Assembly: GCA_965204295.1 (NCBI GenBank)
Contig: OZ241973.1
Span: forward strand, 3,286,001-3,350,000
Length of the DNA: 64,000 nt
DNA from: JAWKWH01 sp965204295
Lineage (GTDB): Bacteria > Pseudomonadota > Alphaproteobacteria > Rhizobiales > Rhizobiaceae
Reading direction: 5' to 3'
The notes beneath the pieces were generated by a model. The model worked only from the letters and a program-made list of their open reading frames with translations. It had not been told where the DNA came from and searched no databases. Made by a program: the position numbers and the translations under genes. Shown here one piece after another: positions 28,044 through 37,167 of the stretch (the stretch's first letter is position 1; every line of letters starts with the position of its first letter).

Positions 28044-28300
28044 GCGCAAATCGATGGCGTCCTGTCGCCGGTGTTCCAGTATCGCTATGGGTTCGGCGCC
28101 GCCCAGCTTCATGCATTGATCGAGGCGGGTCTTGCCGGGCGCTGCTACGCCGGCAGCCTGGAGACTCACTGGGACCGCCCGGCATCGTATTACGACGTCG
28201 ACTGGCGCGGCACATGGGCCGGTGAACGGGGCGGAGCCCTTCTGGGGCACGCCATTCATGTACACGACCTCCTGCCCTCGCTTCCGGGTCCGGTGGCACG
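28044..28300 (+). pseudogene. Gfo/Idh/MocA oxidoreductase fragment in spacer before copy 4
   Basis: Near-exact second copy of the oxidoreductase fragment. The frame is preserved over the whole length and very few bases differ, so the duplication of this spacer is recent. Confidence 0.7.
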
Positions 28301-28461
28301 GTGCGATGGGACAAGGCCGAAACTCCCGTCCATGCTCCGCATCGCCGCAATCGGACGCCGGCCGGATCGAGGCCGGACCCCATGAATCCGTTTGCGGTCA
28401 GCCGTGCGCCGGCCTAAACGAGGCGTTGTCGCGGGAAGGCCGCCGGAGAGAGACCGAACGA

Positions 28462-29505
28462 ATGAACCCGTTGAAATCATCGCCCCATGCCCTGCTGTTG
28501 TTGGCGGGTCTTTTTTCCATCGACGCCCATGCCGGGGCCGTAAGCCCGGACCTTCATTCGGGAATGCGGGGCGGCGACGAGCGCGCAGTGCGGTCTTCCG
28601 ACGGCGGGGCTTCCCGGCCCGATGGGATCGATTGCATGTCGAACCCTGAACGCTGTCTTCACAAAGCGGCCTGGTATCAGGATCGGGATAATTCAATGAG
28701 TCCTGTTTCTACTAAAAAAGGTGTGGGGGCTGCGATGGCTACAATTTTTAGTAAGATTGGTAAAAGCCAGGCAATACAGGTTTGTCCTGGGGTTTATTTG
28801 GCAACCGCTCATGGAGTTTTAGATGATCCAAGAAAAGCTAAAAAAGACGGAAGACCACAAGAAACCCCCTCTGGAAATATGTATGGTATGTCTCCCTATC
28901 CTCTATCAAGAGAAACGGTCATGAGAGCTAAAAATGATAGCAGCTATATGTCTCCAAGAATAGAAAACCCTTCCGCATGGAGTGATCCAACTACTGATTA
29001 TGTATTTATAAAAGTGGATAATCCATTAAAACCAAATAATTTTATAAGGCCTGTAAGAAGCTCTAACCAAAGACTAATTGAAGCCTCTAGTAAAGGTGAA
29101 CTTGATGTTTATCTTTACAGGCCATCAACCAGATTTAATACAGATTCAAAGGGTACTCCTGATTTTAATAAAAAAACTTGGGCAAAAAGACTTGATGACA
29201 TGAAACCTTTATATCAACAGCCAATGAGAGTGAATCAACCATGTCAAACTGTTCAAGGCTATGAGGGTTTGGTTGGTTCAGATTGTCCTAATGAACAGTC
29301 TGTTTCTGGTAGTTCTGAAGTTACTACTATTAATGGTCAAGATTATCTTGTAGGAATGCATATTCATGGTCGTGCTATTAGTGAGGATTCTTTCGAAGAA
29401 ACACCTGCACCAAATGCCTTTGTTCCCTCTTCTCATTTTTGCGATGATTATGAATCCGTCTGTGGTGAGCCTTGTGCTGAATTGGATGAGGTGCTGCCGC
29501 AATAG
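28462..29505 (+). CDS. Secreted trypsin-like serine protease, array copy 4
   Basis: 347 aa and the most divergent body: TKKGVGAAMATIFSKIGKSQ, then GRPQETPSGNMYGMSPYPLS and RETVMRAKNDSSYMSPRI, which no other copy shares. The C-terminal module is of the second type (CQTVQGYEGLVGSDC, HIHGRAISEDSFEETP). Catalytic residues and cysteines are intact. Signal and pro-region remain nearly identical to copy 1, so divergence is confined to the AT-rich part. Confidence 0.85.
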   Translation: MNPLKSSPHALLLLAGLFSIDAHAGAVSPDLHSGMRGGDERAVRSSDGGASRPDGIDCMSNPERCLHKAAWYQDRDNSMSPVSTKKGVGAAMATIFSKIGKSQAIQVCPGVYLATAHGVLDDPRKAKKDGRPQETPSGNMYGMSPYPLSRETVMRAKNDSSYMSPRIENPSAWSDPTTDYVFIKVDNPLKPNNFIRPVRSSNQRLIEASSKGELDVYLYRPSTRFNTDSKGTPDFNKKTWAKRLDDMKPLYQQPMRVNQPCQTVQGYEGLVGSDCPNEQSVSGSSEVTTINGQDYLVGMHIHGRAISEDSFEETPAPNAFVPSSHFCDDYESVCGEPCAELDEVLPQ

Positions 29506-29652
29506 GGCGATGGCGTCTCCCGTCCATGCTCATGCTCCGCAATCGGATGCCGGACTAAACGAGGCAGGACCCCATGAATCCGGTTGCGTCAGGCCGTGCG
29601 CCGGCCTAAACGAGGCGTTGTCGCGGGAAGGCGCCGGAGAGAGACCGAACGA

Positions 29653-30693
29653 ATGAACCCGTTGAAATCATCGCCCCATGCCCTGCTGTTGTTGGCGGGT
29701 CTTTTTTCCATCGACGCCCATGCCGGGGCCGTAAGCCCGGACCTTCATTCGGGAATGCGGGGCGGCGACGACCGCGCAGTGCGGTCTTCCGACGGCGGGG
29801 GTTCCCGGCTTGATGAGATCGATTGCATGTCGAACCCTGAACGCTGTGTTCACAAAGCGGCCTGGTATCAGGATCGGGATAATTCCATGAGTCCTGTTTC
29901 ACCTGAAGAGGGCGTTGGGGCTGCGATGGCTATTATTGATTCAAAAATTGGTTACAGTCAGGGAATACAGGTTTGTCCTGGGGTTTATTTAGCAACCGCT
30001 CATGGAGTTTTAGATGATCCAAGAAAAGCTAAAAAAGAGGGGAGAGCCTTAAGAGATCCAAATAACAATCTGAAGTATATTGATCCTTATCCTATGAGTG
30101 ATGATGAATTCATGAAAATAGAGAGTGCAAGATTCACTTCCCCTCGCCTAAGAGCCCCTTCAACTTGGATTGAATCAAAGACTGACTATGTTTTTATAAA
30201 AGTTGATAATCCATTAAAACCAGATCATTTTGTAAGACCGGTAAGGGGTTCAAATCGAAGATTGATCGATGCATCGAACAGCGGTGAAATAGATGTTCAT
30301 CTTTACAGGCCACCAACCAGATTTAATACAGATTCAAAGGGTACTCCTGATTTTAATAGAAAAACTTGGGCACAAAAATTTGAACAAGTCAGTTCCTTAT
30401 ACGATACACCACTGAGAGTGAATCAATCTTGTCAAACTGTTCCAGGTTATGAGGGTTTAATTGGTTCAGATTGCCCTAATGAACAGTCTGTTTCCGGTAG
30501 TTCTGAAGTCACCAATATTAATGGTCAAGATTATCTTGTGGGAATGCATATTCATGGCGGGGCCATTAGTGAGGAGTCATTTGAAGAAACACCTGCACCA
30601 AATGCCTTTGTTCCCTCTTCTCATTTTTGCGATGATTATGAGTCAGTCTGTGGTGAGCCCTGTGCTGAGTTGGATGAGGTGCTGCCGCAATAG
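29653..30693 (+). CDS. Secreted trypsin-like serine protease, array copy 5
   Basis: 346 aa. Body modules AIIDSKIGYSQGIQ, DPNNNLKYIDPYPMSDDEFM and SPRLRAPSTWIESKTDYVF, where the usual DPTTD before the candidate Asp is ESKTD. Middle module GTPDFNRKTWAQKFEQ joins the two middle types. C-terminal module of the second type. It is nearly identical to copy 6 and preceded by the same short spacer, so copies 5-6 are a recent tandem duplication. Confidence 0.85.
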   Translation: MNPLKSSPHALLLLAGLFSIDAHAGAVSPDLHSGMRGGDDRAVRSSDGGGSRLDEIDCMSNPERCVHKAAWYQDRDNSMSPVSPEEGVGAAMAIIDSKIGYSQGIQVCPGVYLATAHGVLDDPRKAKKEGRALRDPNNNLKYIDPYPMSDDEFMKIESARFTSPRLRAPSTWIESKTDYVFIKVDNPLKPDHFVRPVRGSNRRLIDASNSGEIDVHLYRPPTRFNTDSKGTPDFNRKTWAQKFEQVSSLYDTPLRVNQSCQTVPGYEGLIGSDCPNEQSVSGSSEVTNINGQDYLVGMHIHGGAISEESFEETPAPNAFVPSSHFCDDYESVCGEPCAELDEVLPQ

Positions 30694-30840
30694 GGCGATG
30701 GCGTCTCCCGTCCATGCTCATGCTCCGCAATCGGACGCCGGACTAAACGAGGCCGGACCCCATGAATCCGTTTGCGGTCAGCCGCGCGCCGGCCTAAACG
30801 AGGCGTTGTCGCAACAAGGCGCCGGAGAGAGACCGAACGA

Positions 30841-31878
30841 ATGAACCCGTTGAAATCGCCCCCTGCCCTTCTGCTGTTGGCGGGTCTTTTTTCCATCGAC
30901 GCCCATGCCGGGGCCGTAAGCCCGGACCTTCACTCTGGAATGCGGGGCGGCGACGAGCGCGCAGTGCGGTCTTCCGACGGCGGGGCTTCCCGGCCCGATG
31001 GGATCGATTGCATGTCAAACCCTGAACGCTGTGTTCACAAAGCGGCCTGGTACCAGGATCGGGATAATTCCATGAGTCCTGTTTCAACTGAAGAGGGCGT
31101 TGGGGCTGCGATGGCTATTATTGATTCAAAAATTGGTTACAGTCAGGGAATACAGGTTTGTCCTGGGGTTTATTTGGCCACAGCACATGGAGTTTTAGAT
31201 GATCCAAGAAAAGCTAAAAAAGAGGGGAGAGCCTTAAGAGATCCAAATAACAATCTGAAGTATATTGATCCTTATCCTATGAGTGATGATGAATTCATGA
31301 AAATAGAGAGTGCAAGATTCACTTCTCCTCGCCTAAGAGCCCCTTCAACTTGGATTGAATCAAAGACTGACTATGTTTTTATAAAAGTTGATAATCCATT
31401 AAAACCAAATCATTTTGTAAGACCGGTAAGGGGTTCAAATCGAAGATTGATCGATGCATCGAACAGCGGTGAAATAGATGTTCATCTTTACAGGCCACCA
31501 ACCAGATTTAATACAGATTCAAAGGGTACTCCTGATTTTAATAGAAAAACTTGGGCACAAAAATTTGAACAAGTTAGTCCCTTATACGATACACCACTGA
31601 GAGTGAATCAGCCTTGTCAAACTGTTCCAGATTATGAGGGTTTAATTGGTTCAGATTGCCCTAATGAACAGTCTGTTTCCGGGAGTTCTGAAGTCACCAA
31701 TATTAATGGTCAGGATTATATTGTGGGAATGCATATTCAAGGAAGAGCTGTTAGTGAGGATTCTTTCGAAGAAACACCTTTGCCAAATGCCTTTGTTCCC
31801 TCTTCTCACTTTTGCGATGATTATGAATCCGTCTGTGGTGAGCCCTGTGCTGAATTGGATGAGGTGCTGCCGCAATAG
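30841..31878 (+). CDS. Secreted trypsin-like serine protease, array copy 6
   Basis: 345 aa, sister of copy 5. Differences include a shorter signal (SPPALLLL), NHF for DHF, CQTVPDYEGL for CQTVPGYEGL, and IVGMHIQGRAVSEDSF for LVGMHIHGGAISEESF. The mostly amino-acid-changing nature of these few differences is worth a formal dN/dS test. The downstream spacer reverts to the long transposase-bearing type. Confidence 0.85.
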   Translation: MNPLKSPPALLLLAGLFSIDAHAGAVSPDLHSGMRGGDERAVRSSDGGASRPDGIDCMSNPERCVHKAAWYQDRDNSMSPVSTEEGVGAAMAIIDSKIGYSQGIQVCPGVYLATAHGVLDDPRKAKKEGRALRDPNNNLKYIDPYPMSDDEFMKIESARFTSPRLRAPSTWIESKTDYVFIKVDNPLKPNHFVRPVRGSNRRLIDASNSGEIDVHLYRPPTRFNTDSKGTPDFNRKTWAQKFEQVSPLYDTPLRVNQPCQTVPDYEGLIGSDCPNEQSVSGSSEVTNINGQDYIVGMHIQGRAVSEDSFEETPLPNAFVPSSHFCDDYESVCGEPCAELDEVLPQ

Positions 31879-32024
31879 GGCGATGGCGTCCCGCTTCGAT
31901 ACGAGGCATGGATAAGGCATGGATAAGGATCCAATCCGAATTCCCGTCAGGGCGCGAACCCGGTTCGTCGTTCTCCCGACGTTCGTTCGGGTTTCCGGTT
32001 CGCCGCCGGGAAAAGGCGGCAACC

Positions 32025-32101
32025 GTGGCGGGATTCGATTTCAGCGATGAAGAACGGGCGACGGTCGAGCCGTCGCTTCCCGGGAAAGGGCGCGGCGGTA
32101 T
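32025..32101 (+). mobile_element. IS5-type transposase remnant (spacer before copy 7)
   Basis: Same remnant with a GTG in place of the start and an FDFSDEERATVEPSLPGKGR reading like the first spacer. This spacer also contains a direct duplication: the stretch gatgaaggccatgcgacgg through the atgaatccgtttgcgtcagg leader occurs twice (about 32350-32480 and 32488-32617). Confidence 0.5.
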
Positions 32102-32676
32102 GATGACGGGCACCGCCCGAGGAACGCCGCTATGGCGGCCATGATCGTCCGGGGGCGGCGCAATCCGATTGCGGCGTGACACGCGGTATTGGAATTCTTG
32201 ACACCGGGTTTCACAACGGCGCGCCTCGCCTGCAACGCGCCGTTCAACCGCCCTTCGACACCCGTTCGAGGGCCTTTCACACGGCATCGGGTCGCCTCCG
32301 GTTGGCATTCAGGAATCCCGCCGGCGATGCGCGACCCGCCGGGCCATCCGCGATGAAGGCCATGCGACGGCTGACAATGCGATGATGGCGAAAGGCCGAA
32401 ACTCCCGTCCATGCTCCGCATCTCCGCAATCGGACGCCGGCCGGATCGAGGCCGGACCCCATGAATCCGTTTGCGTCAGGCCGCGCGGATGAAGGCCATG
32501 CGACGGCTGACAATGCGATGATGGCGAAAGGCCGAAACTCCCGTCCATGCTCCGCATCTCCGCAATCGGACGCCGGCCGGATCGAGGCCGGACCCCATGA
32601 ATCCGTTTGCGTCAGGCCGCGCGCCGGCCTAAACGAGGCGTTGTCGCGGGAAGGCCGCCGGAGAGAGACCGAACGA

Positions 32677-33714
32677 ATGAACCCGTTGAAATCGCCCCAT
32701 GCCCTTCTGCTGTTGGCGGGTCTTTTTTCCATCGACGCCCATGCCGGGGCCGTAAGCCCGGACCTTCATTCGGGAATGCGGGGCGGCGACGAGCGCGCAG
32801 TGCGGTCTTCCGACGGCGGGGCTTCCCGGATCGATGAGATCGATTGCATGTCAAACCCTGAACGCTGTGTTCATAAAGCGGCCTGGTATCAGGATCGGGA
32901 TAATTCCATGAGCCCTGTTTCACCTGAAGAAGGTGTGGGGGCTGCGATGGCTGTTATTGCTTCAAAAGTTGGTTACAGTCAGGGAATACAGGTTTGCCCT
33001 GGGGTTTATTTGGCCACAGCGCATGGAGCTTTGGATAATCCAATAAAAGCAAAAAAAGAGGGGAGAGCTTTAAGAGATCCAAACAACAATATGCACTATA
33101 TTGACCCTTACCCGATGAGTGATGATGAATATATGAAAATAGAAAGCGCAAAATTTACTTCACCTCGCTTAAGAGACCCTTCAGCTTGGAGTGATCCAAC
33201 TACTGATTATGTTTTTATTAAAGTGAGTGATCCTATTAGACCAGATAAATTCGTTAGGCCAATAAGAAGTTCCAATCAAAGATTAGTTAATGCTTCAAGA
33301 AGAGGTGAAATAGATGTTCATCTTTATAGACCACCAACCAGATTTAATACAGATTCAAAGGGAACACCAGTTTTTTCTAAGGGTTTGCAGGTAAAAACTT
33401 TTGAGCAAATCAGTCCCTTATACAATGCTCCCATGAAAGTGAATCAACCGTGTGAATTAAAATTTTTTTCAAGTACTTTATTAGGTAGCAGTTGTCCAAC
33501 AGAGCAATCAGTCTCTGGGAGCACCTATTCTACAAATATTAATGGCCAAGACTATCTTGTGAGCCTACATATAAAAGGGGATGCTCATTCATATGAAAGG
33601 TTTTCAGACGATGACATCCCCAATTTGAGCATACCTTCGTCTGAGTTTTGTAAAGACTATGAATCCGTCTGTGGTGAGCCTTGTGCTGAATTGGATGAGG
33701 TGCTGCCGCAATAG
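32677..33714 (+). CDS. Secreted trypsin-like serine protease, array copy 7
   Basis: 345 aa. N-terminal body AVIASKVGYSQGIQ with NNNMHYIDPYPMSDDEYM and IKVSDPIRPDKF. From GEIDVHLYRPPTRF to the stop and on through the spacer it is the same as copy 1. Copies 1 and 7 therefore share an exchanged or duplicated block of about 950 bases but differ completely in module choice before it. Confidence 0.85.
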   Translation: MNPLKSPHALLLLAGLFSIDAHAGAVSPDLHSGMRGGDERAVRSSDGGASRIDEIDCMSNPERCVHKAAWYQDRDNSMSPVSPEEGVGAAMAVIASKVGYSQGIQVCPGVYLATAHGALDNPIKAKKEGRALRDPNNNMHYIDPYPMSDDEYMKIESAKFTSPRLRDPSAWSDPTTDYVFIKVSDPIRPDKFVRPIRSSNQRLVNASRRGEIDVHLYRPPTRFNTDSKGTPVFSKGLQVKTFEQISPLYNAPMKVNQPCELKFFSSTLLGSSCPTEQSVSGSTYSTNINGQDYLVSLHIKGDAHSYERFSDDDIPNLSIPSSEFCKDYESVCGEPCAELDEVLPQ

Positions 33715-33860
33715 GGCGATGGCGTCCCGCTTAGATACGAGGCATGGATAAGGCATGGATAAGGATCCAATCCGAATTCCCGTCAGGGCGCGAACCCGGT
33801 TCGTCGTTCTCCCGACGCTCGTTCGGATTTCCGGTTCGCCGCCGGGAAAAGGCGGCAACC

Positions 33861-33937
33861 GTGGCGGGATTCGATCCCGGCGATGAAGAACGGGCGACGG
33901 TCGAGCCGTCGCTTCCCGGGAAAGGGCGCGGCGGCAT
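33861..33937 (+). mobile_element. IS5-type transposase remnant (spacer before copy 8)
   Basis: Identical to the remnant at 24797-24873 as part of the shared block between copy 1 and copy 7 downstream regions. Confidence 0.5.
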
Positions 33938-34269
33938 GATGACGGGCGCCGCCCGAGGAACGCCGCTATGGCGGCCATGATCGTCCGGGCGCGGCGCAAT
34001 CCGATTGCGGCGTGACACGCGGTAGTTGGAATTCTTGACACCGGGTTTCACAACGGCGCATCTCGCCTTCGACACCCGTTCGAGGGTCGTTCACACGGCA
34101 TCGGGTCGCCTCCGGTTGGCATTGAAGAATCCCGCCGGCGATGCGCGACCCGCCGGGCCATCCGCGATGAAGGACATGCGACGGCTGACAATGCGATGAT
34201 GGCGAAAGGCCGAAACTCCCGTGCATGCTCCGCATCGCCGCAATCGGACGCCGGAGAGAGACCGAACGA

Positions 34270-34317
34270 ATGAACCCGTTGAAATCGCCCCTTGCGGTCA
34301 GCCGCGCGCCGGACTAA
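34270..34317 (+). pseudogene. Truncated duplicate of a protease gene start
   Basis: ATG-NPLKSPLAVSRAPD-stop, preceded by the normal leader GGAGAGAGACCGAACGA. It is a full leader plus six protease codons fused to spacer, 86 bases ahead of the true start of copy 8, and parallels 23512-23559. Confidence 0.6.
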
Positions 34318-34355
34318 ACGAGGCGTTGTCGCAGGAAGGCCGCCGGAGAGAACGA

Positions 34356-35396
34356 ATGAACCCGTTGAAATCATCGCCCCCTGCCCTTCTGCTGTTGGCG
34401 GGTCTTTTTTCCATCGACGCCCATGCCGGGGCCGTAAGCCCGGACCTTCATTCGGGAATGCGGGGTGGCGACGACCGCGCAGTGCGGTCTTCCGACGGCG
34501 GGGCTTCCCGGCCCGATGGGATCGATTGCATGTCGAACCCTGAACGCTGTGTTCACAAAGCGGCCTGGTATCAGGATCGGGATAATTCTATGAGTCCTGT
34601 TTCTACTGAAGAAGGTGTGGGGGCTGCGATGGCTGTTATTGATTCAAAACGTGGATTAACTCAAGGGATTCAAGTTTGTCCTGGTGTTTACTTGGCCACA
34701 GCGCATGGAGCTTTGGATAATCCAATAAAAGCAAGAAAAGAAGGTAGAGTTTTAAGAGATCCAAATAACAATTTGAAATATATTGATCCCTATCCCATGA
34801 GTGATGATGATTATATGGAAATAGAAAATGCAAGGTTTACTTCTCCAAGGCTTAGAGATCCTTCAAAATGGACTGACCCCACAACGGATTATGTTTTTAT
34901 AAAAGTTGATAATCCATTAAAACCTAATGATTTTGTAAGACCAGTAAGAAGTTCTAATCAAAGATTAGTTGATGCTTCAAGAAGAGGTGAAATAGATGTT
35001 CATCTTTATAGACCAAAAACTAGGTTTGATAAGGACAGTAAAGGAACCCCAGTTTTTTCTAAGGGTTTGCAGGTAAAAACTTTTGAGCAAGTTAGTCCCT
35101 TATACAATGCTCCAATGAGAGTGAATCAACCGTGTGAATTAAAATTTTTTTCAAGTAATTTATTAGGTAGTAGTTGTCCAAATGAACAGTCTGTTTCCGG
35201 TAGTTCTGAAGTTACCAATATTAATGGCCAAGACTATCTTGTGGGCCTACATATAAAAGGGGATGCCAATTCATATGAAAGTTTTTCAGACGATGACATC
35301 CCCAATTTGAACATACCTTCTTCTGAATTTTGTAAAGACTATGAATCCGTCTGTGGTGAGCCTTGTGCTGAGTTAGATGAAGTGTTGCCGCAATAG
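34356..35396 (+). CDS. Secreted trypsin-like serine protease, array copy 8
   Basis: 346 aa, last in the array. Body AVIDSKRGLTQGIQ, NNNLKYIDPYPMSDDDYM, TRFDKDSKGTPVFSKGLQ, CELKFFSSNLLGSSC, then SSEVTNINGQDYLVGLHI and KGDANSYESFSDDDIP. It mixes the copy 1/7 middle module with the copy 2 tail. The spacer after it is cut short at about 35518 and followed by a duplicated tail of the 22725 gene. Confidence 0.85.
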   Translation: MNPLKSSPPALLLLAGLFSIDAHAGAVSPDLHSGMRGGDDRAVRSSDGGASRPDGIDCMSNPERCVHKAAWYQDRDNSMSPVSTEEGVGAAMAVIDSKRGLTQGIQVCPGVYLATAHGALDNPIKARKEGRVLRDPNNNLKYIDPYPMSDDDYMEIENARFTSPRLRDPSKWTDPTTDYVFIKVDNPLKPNDFVRPVRSSNQRLVDASRRGEIDVHLYRPKTRFDKDSKGTPVFSKGLQVKTFEQVSPLYNAPMRVNQPCELKFFSSNLLGSSCPNEQSVSGSSEVTNINGQDYLVGLHIKGDANSYESFSDDDIPNLNIPSSEFCKDYESVCGEPCAELDEVLPQ

Positions 35397-35545
35397 GGCG
35401 ATGGCGTCCCGCTTCGATACGAGGCATGGCTAAGGAGCCAAGCCGAATTCCCGTCAGGGCGCGAACCCGGTTCGTCGATCTCCCGACGCTCGTTCGGGTT
35501 TCCGGTTCGCCGCCGGAATCGTTTTTATCCGATTGGACAACTCGA

Positions 35546-35580
35546 GTAACCGATGGTGTCGAAATCGCGGAACTCGATTA
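35546..35580 (+). repeat. Duplicated 3' tail of the 22725-23009 gene (array right edge)
   Basis: gtgtcgaaatcgcggaactc followed by gattaa repeats the end of the small secreted-protein gene (…SVEIAELD, stop) at 22984-23009 with a different stop codon. No start precedes it. Together with the gene it brackets the array. Confidence 0.7.
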
Positions 35581-35771
35581 AAGCGCTTTCCGTGCGGTAA
35601 TACGCCGGCAAGACCTTGAACGCCGATATTTCGGGATCTCGCTCCTTGCCATCGGCAGGGCGATAGACCTGCTCATTAATACCGGCCCGGCGCTTCCGGG
35701 GCATAATTCGCCGGCCCGCGGATCAAGCGCGAACCCCGCTCTTTCGCGGTCGCTTCCGGTCGGCGGTTGCT

Positions 35772-36308
35772 CTATAGCCAGTCGGTGATTGTCTCTTCGG
35801 AATATCCGCAAGGCGCAAAGCCCGCCTTACGGTAGATGCGCAATGCCCGGGGGCTGTCCAGCGTATTGGTATGAAGCGTCACTTTGGAAGGCGCATGAGC
35901 CCAGGCCGCGTCAAGCGCCCTGGAAAGGAAGAATTTGCCGATCCCCAACCCTTGAAAGTCGGGAGAGAGACCGAAATAGACGATCTCGATTTCCTGCGGT
36001 TTCCGGCTCAAATCGAGTTCCAGAAATCCGGCCGGTGCGCCGTCGCCGTAAAGCACCCGAATTTCCGTATCCTCATGATGGACGATCGCCGAAAGTTCCG
36101 CATCGTCCATTTCCCTGCGCGCCATCCAGTGATGCGGCTTTCCGACCTGTTCGTAGAGGCGCCGGTAAAACGCCAAGGATATGCGCGATACCCGCTTAAG
36201 CGCCAAACGCGGTCGAGAAGGCATTGGCGCTCCGGCGGCGGGAGGCGACAGCATTTCCAGATGCGTCACCCGGACCGAATACGGTTCGTTCGAGGTTTTT
36301 GCGGCCAC
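35772..36308 (-). CDS. GNAT-family N-acetyltransferase
   Basis: About 178 aa. YFGLSPDFQGLGIGKFFLSR is the acetyl-CoA pyrophosphate loop (Q/R-x-x-G-x-G/A). The flanking VLYGDGAPAGFLELDL and ALRIYRKAGFAPCGY complete the fold, and TLHTNTLDSPRALRIY precedes the last strand. I chose a GTG start just after the sseA stop; an ATG at 36374 inside sseA and an internal ATG at MLSPPAAG are alternatives. Substrate unknown. Same strand as sseA-alaX-cysK, likely co-transcribed. Confidence 0.8.
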   Translation of the reverse strand: MAAKTSNEPYSVRVTHLEMLSPPAAGAPMPSRPRLALKRVSRISLAFYRRLYEQVGKPHHWMARREMDDAELSAIVHHEDTEIRVLYGDGAPAGFLELDLSRKPQEIEIVYFGLSPDFQGLGIGKFFLSRALDAAWAHAPSKVTLHTNTLDSPRALRIYRKAGFAPCGYSEETITDWL

Positions 36309-36312
36309 GGCC

Positions 36313-37161
36313 TCAGTTTCCGGTCGCGACCGGCGTGTCGTCGCGACCGCCCCATTCGCTCCACGAGCCGTCATACAGCCGATTGTCCGTGTGTCCGAGA
36401 GAGTGCAGCGCCATTGAAATGACGGCGGCGGCGACTCCGGAACCGCAGGTCGTCACGACGGGTCGGCGCATATCGATGCCGGCCGTCTCGATCGTGTTTC
36501 GCAGATCGTCGAGCGGCAGCAAAAAGCCGTCGCGCGACAGGTCGAATGCCGGAATGTTGCGCGCTCCCGGCATGTGCCCGCGGCGCATGCCTTCACGCGG
36601 TTCGGGGTCGACGCCGGCAAATCGCCCCGCCGGACGCGCATCGGCTATTTGAGCGGAACCCGCTTCGACGGTCGCGCGCATGGCGTCGAAGGCGGCCACG
36701 GCCGTTTCGTCGAATTTCGCATCGAATTTCGCCGGTGCGATGCCGGTTCGTTCCGATGTGACGGGGAAACCTCTGGCTTGCCACGAGCCGAAACCGCCGT
36801 CGAGAACGAATACGTCGCGCGCGCCCATCGCCCGAAACAGCCACCACACACGCGGCGCCGAGAATATGCCGAGCCCATCATAGGCGACGATCGCGTCGTT
36901 GCGCGAAATACCCATCGCGCCCGCGTGGCGCGCGAACGCTCCGGGCGACGGCAGCGAATGCGGAAGTCCGGCGCCGGGTTCCACCACCTCGTCCTGATCG
37001 AAGAATACCGCGCCCGGAATATGCGCCGCTTCATATTCGGACCGGGCATCCCGGTTTTGCGCCGGCAGATACCATGATCCGTCGACAATGCTCAGGCGGT
37101 CGTCTTTCAAACGGTCCGCCAGCCATTCCGCCGATACGACAAAGGGACTCTTGCCGGTCAT
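36313..37161 (-). CDS. sseA: 3-mercaptopyruvate/thiosulfate sulfurtransferase
   Basis: 282 aa with two rhodanese domains. The first has YEAAHIPGAVFFDQDEV, and the second has the catalytic Cys in VVTTCGSGVAAAVI (CG[S/A]G loop of mercaptopyruvate sulfurtransferases). LYDGSWSEWG near the end is the family C-terminal signature. It transfers sulfur from 3-mercaptopyruvate to thiols or cyanide. Location beside a cysteine synthase fits a role in cysteine sulfur metabolism. Confidence 0.92.
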   Translation of the reverse strand: MTGKSPFVVSAEWLADRLKDDRLSIVDGSWYLPAQNRDARSEYEAAHIPGAVFFDQDEVVEPGAGLPHSLPSPGAFARHAGAMGISRNDAIVAYDGLGIFSAPRVWWLFRAMGARDVFVLDGGFGSWQARGFPVTSERTGIAPAKFDAKFDETAVAAFDAMRATVEAGSAQIADARPAGRFAGVDPEPREGMRRGHMPGARNIPAFDLSRDGFLLPLDDLRNTIETAGIDMRRPVVTTCGSGVAAAVISMALHSLGHTDNRLYDGSWSEWGGRDDTPVATGN

Positions 37162-37167
37162 AGTCGA

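Larger units (their letters stand above)
23010..35518 (+). repeat. Tandem array: eight protease genes with repeated spacers
   Basis: Eight co-directional genes (starts 23604, 25290, 26873, 28462, 29653, 30841, 32677, 34356) alternate with related spacers. Spacers have three main layouts: long with a transposase remnant (before copies 1, 2, 7, 8), medium with an oxidoreductase fragment (before 3, 4), and short of about 147 bases (before 5, 6). All end in a shared leader containing taaacgaggcgttgtcgc and gccggagag ahead of the start. The stretch after each stop begins gggcgatggcgtc. 24240-25191 and 33304-34255 are identical apart from one base that I could find. No integrase or recombinase gene lies inside. 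Confidence 0.93.

Noticed and set aside
23010..35518. CRISPR array or integron cassette array
   Set aside because: Repeat units are 1-1.7 kb genes with long spacers; there are no short regular repeats, no attC-like sites ahead of each gene and no integrase or cas gene in the window.
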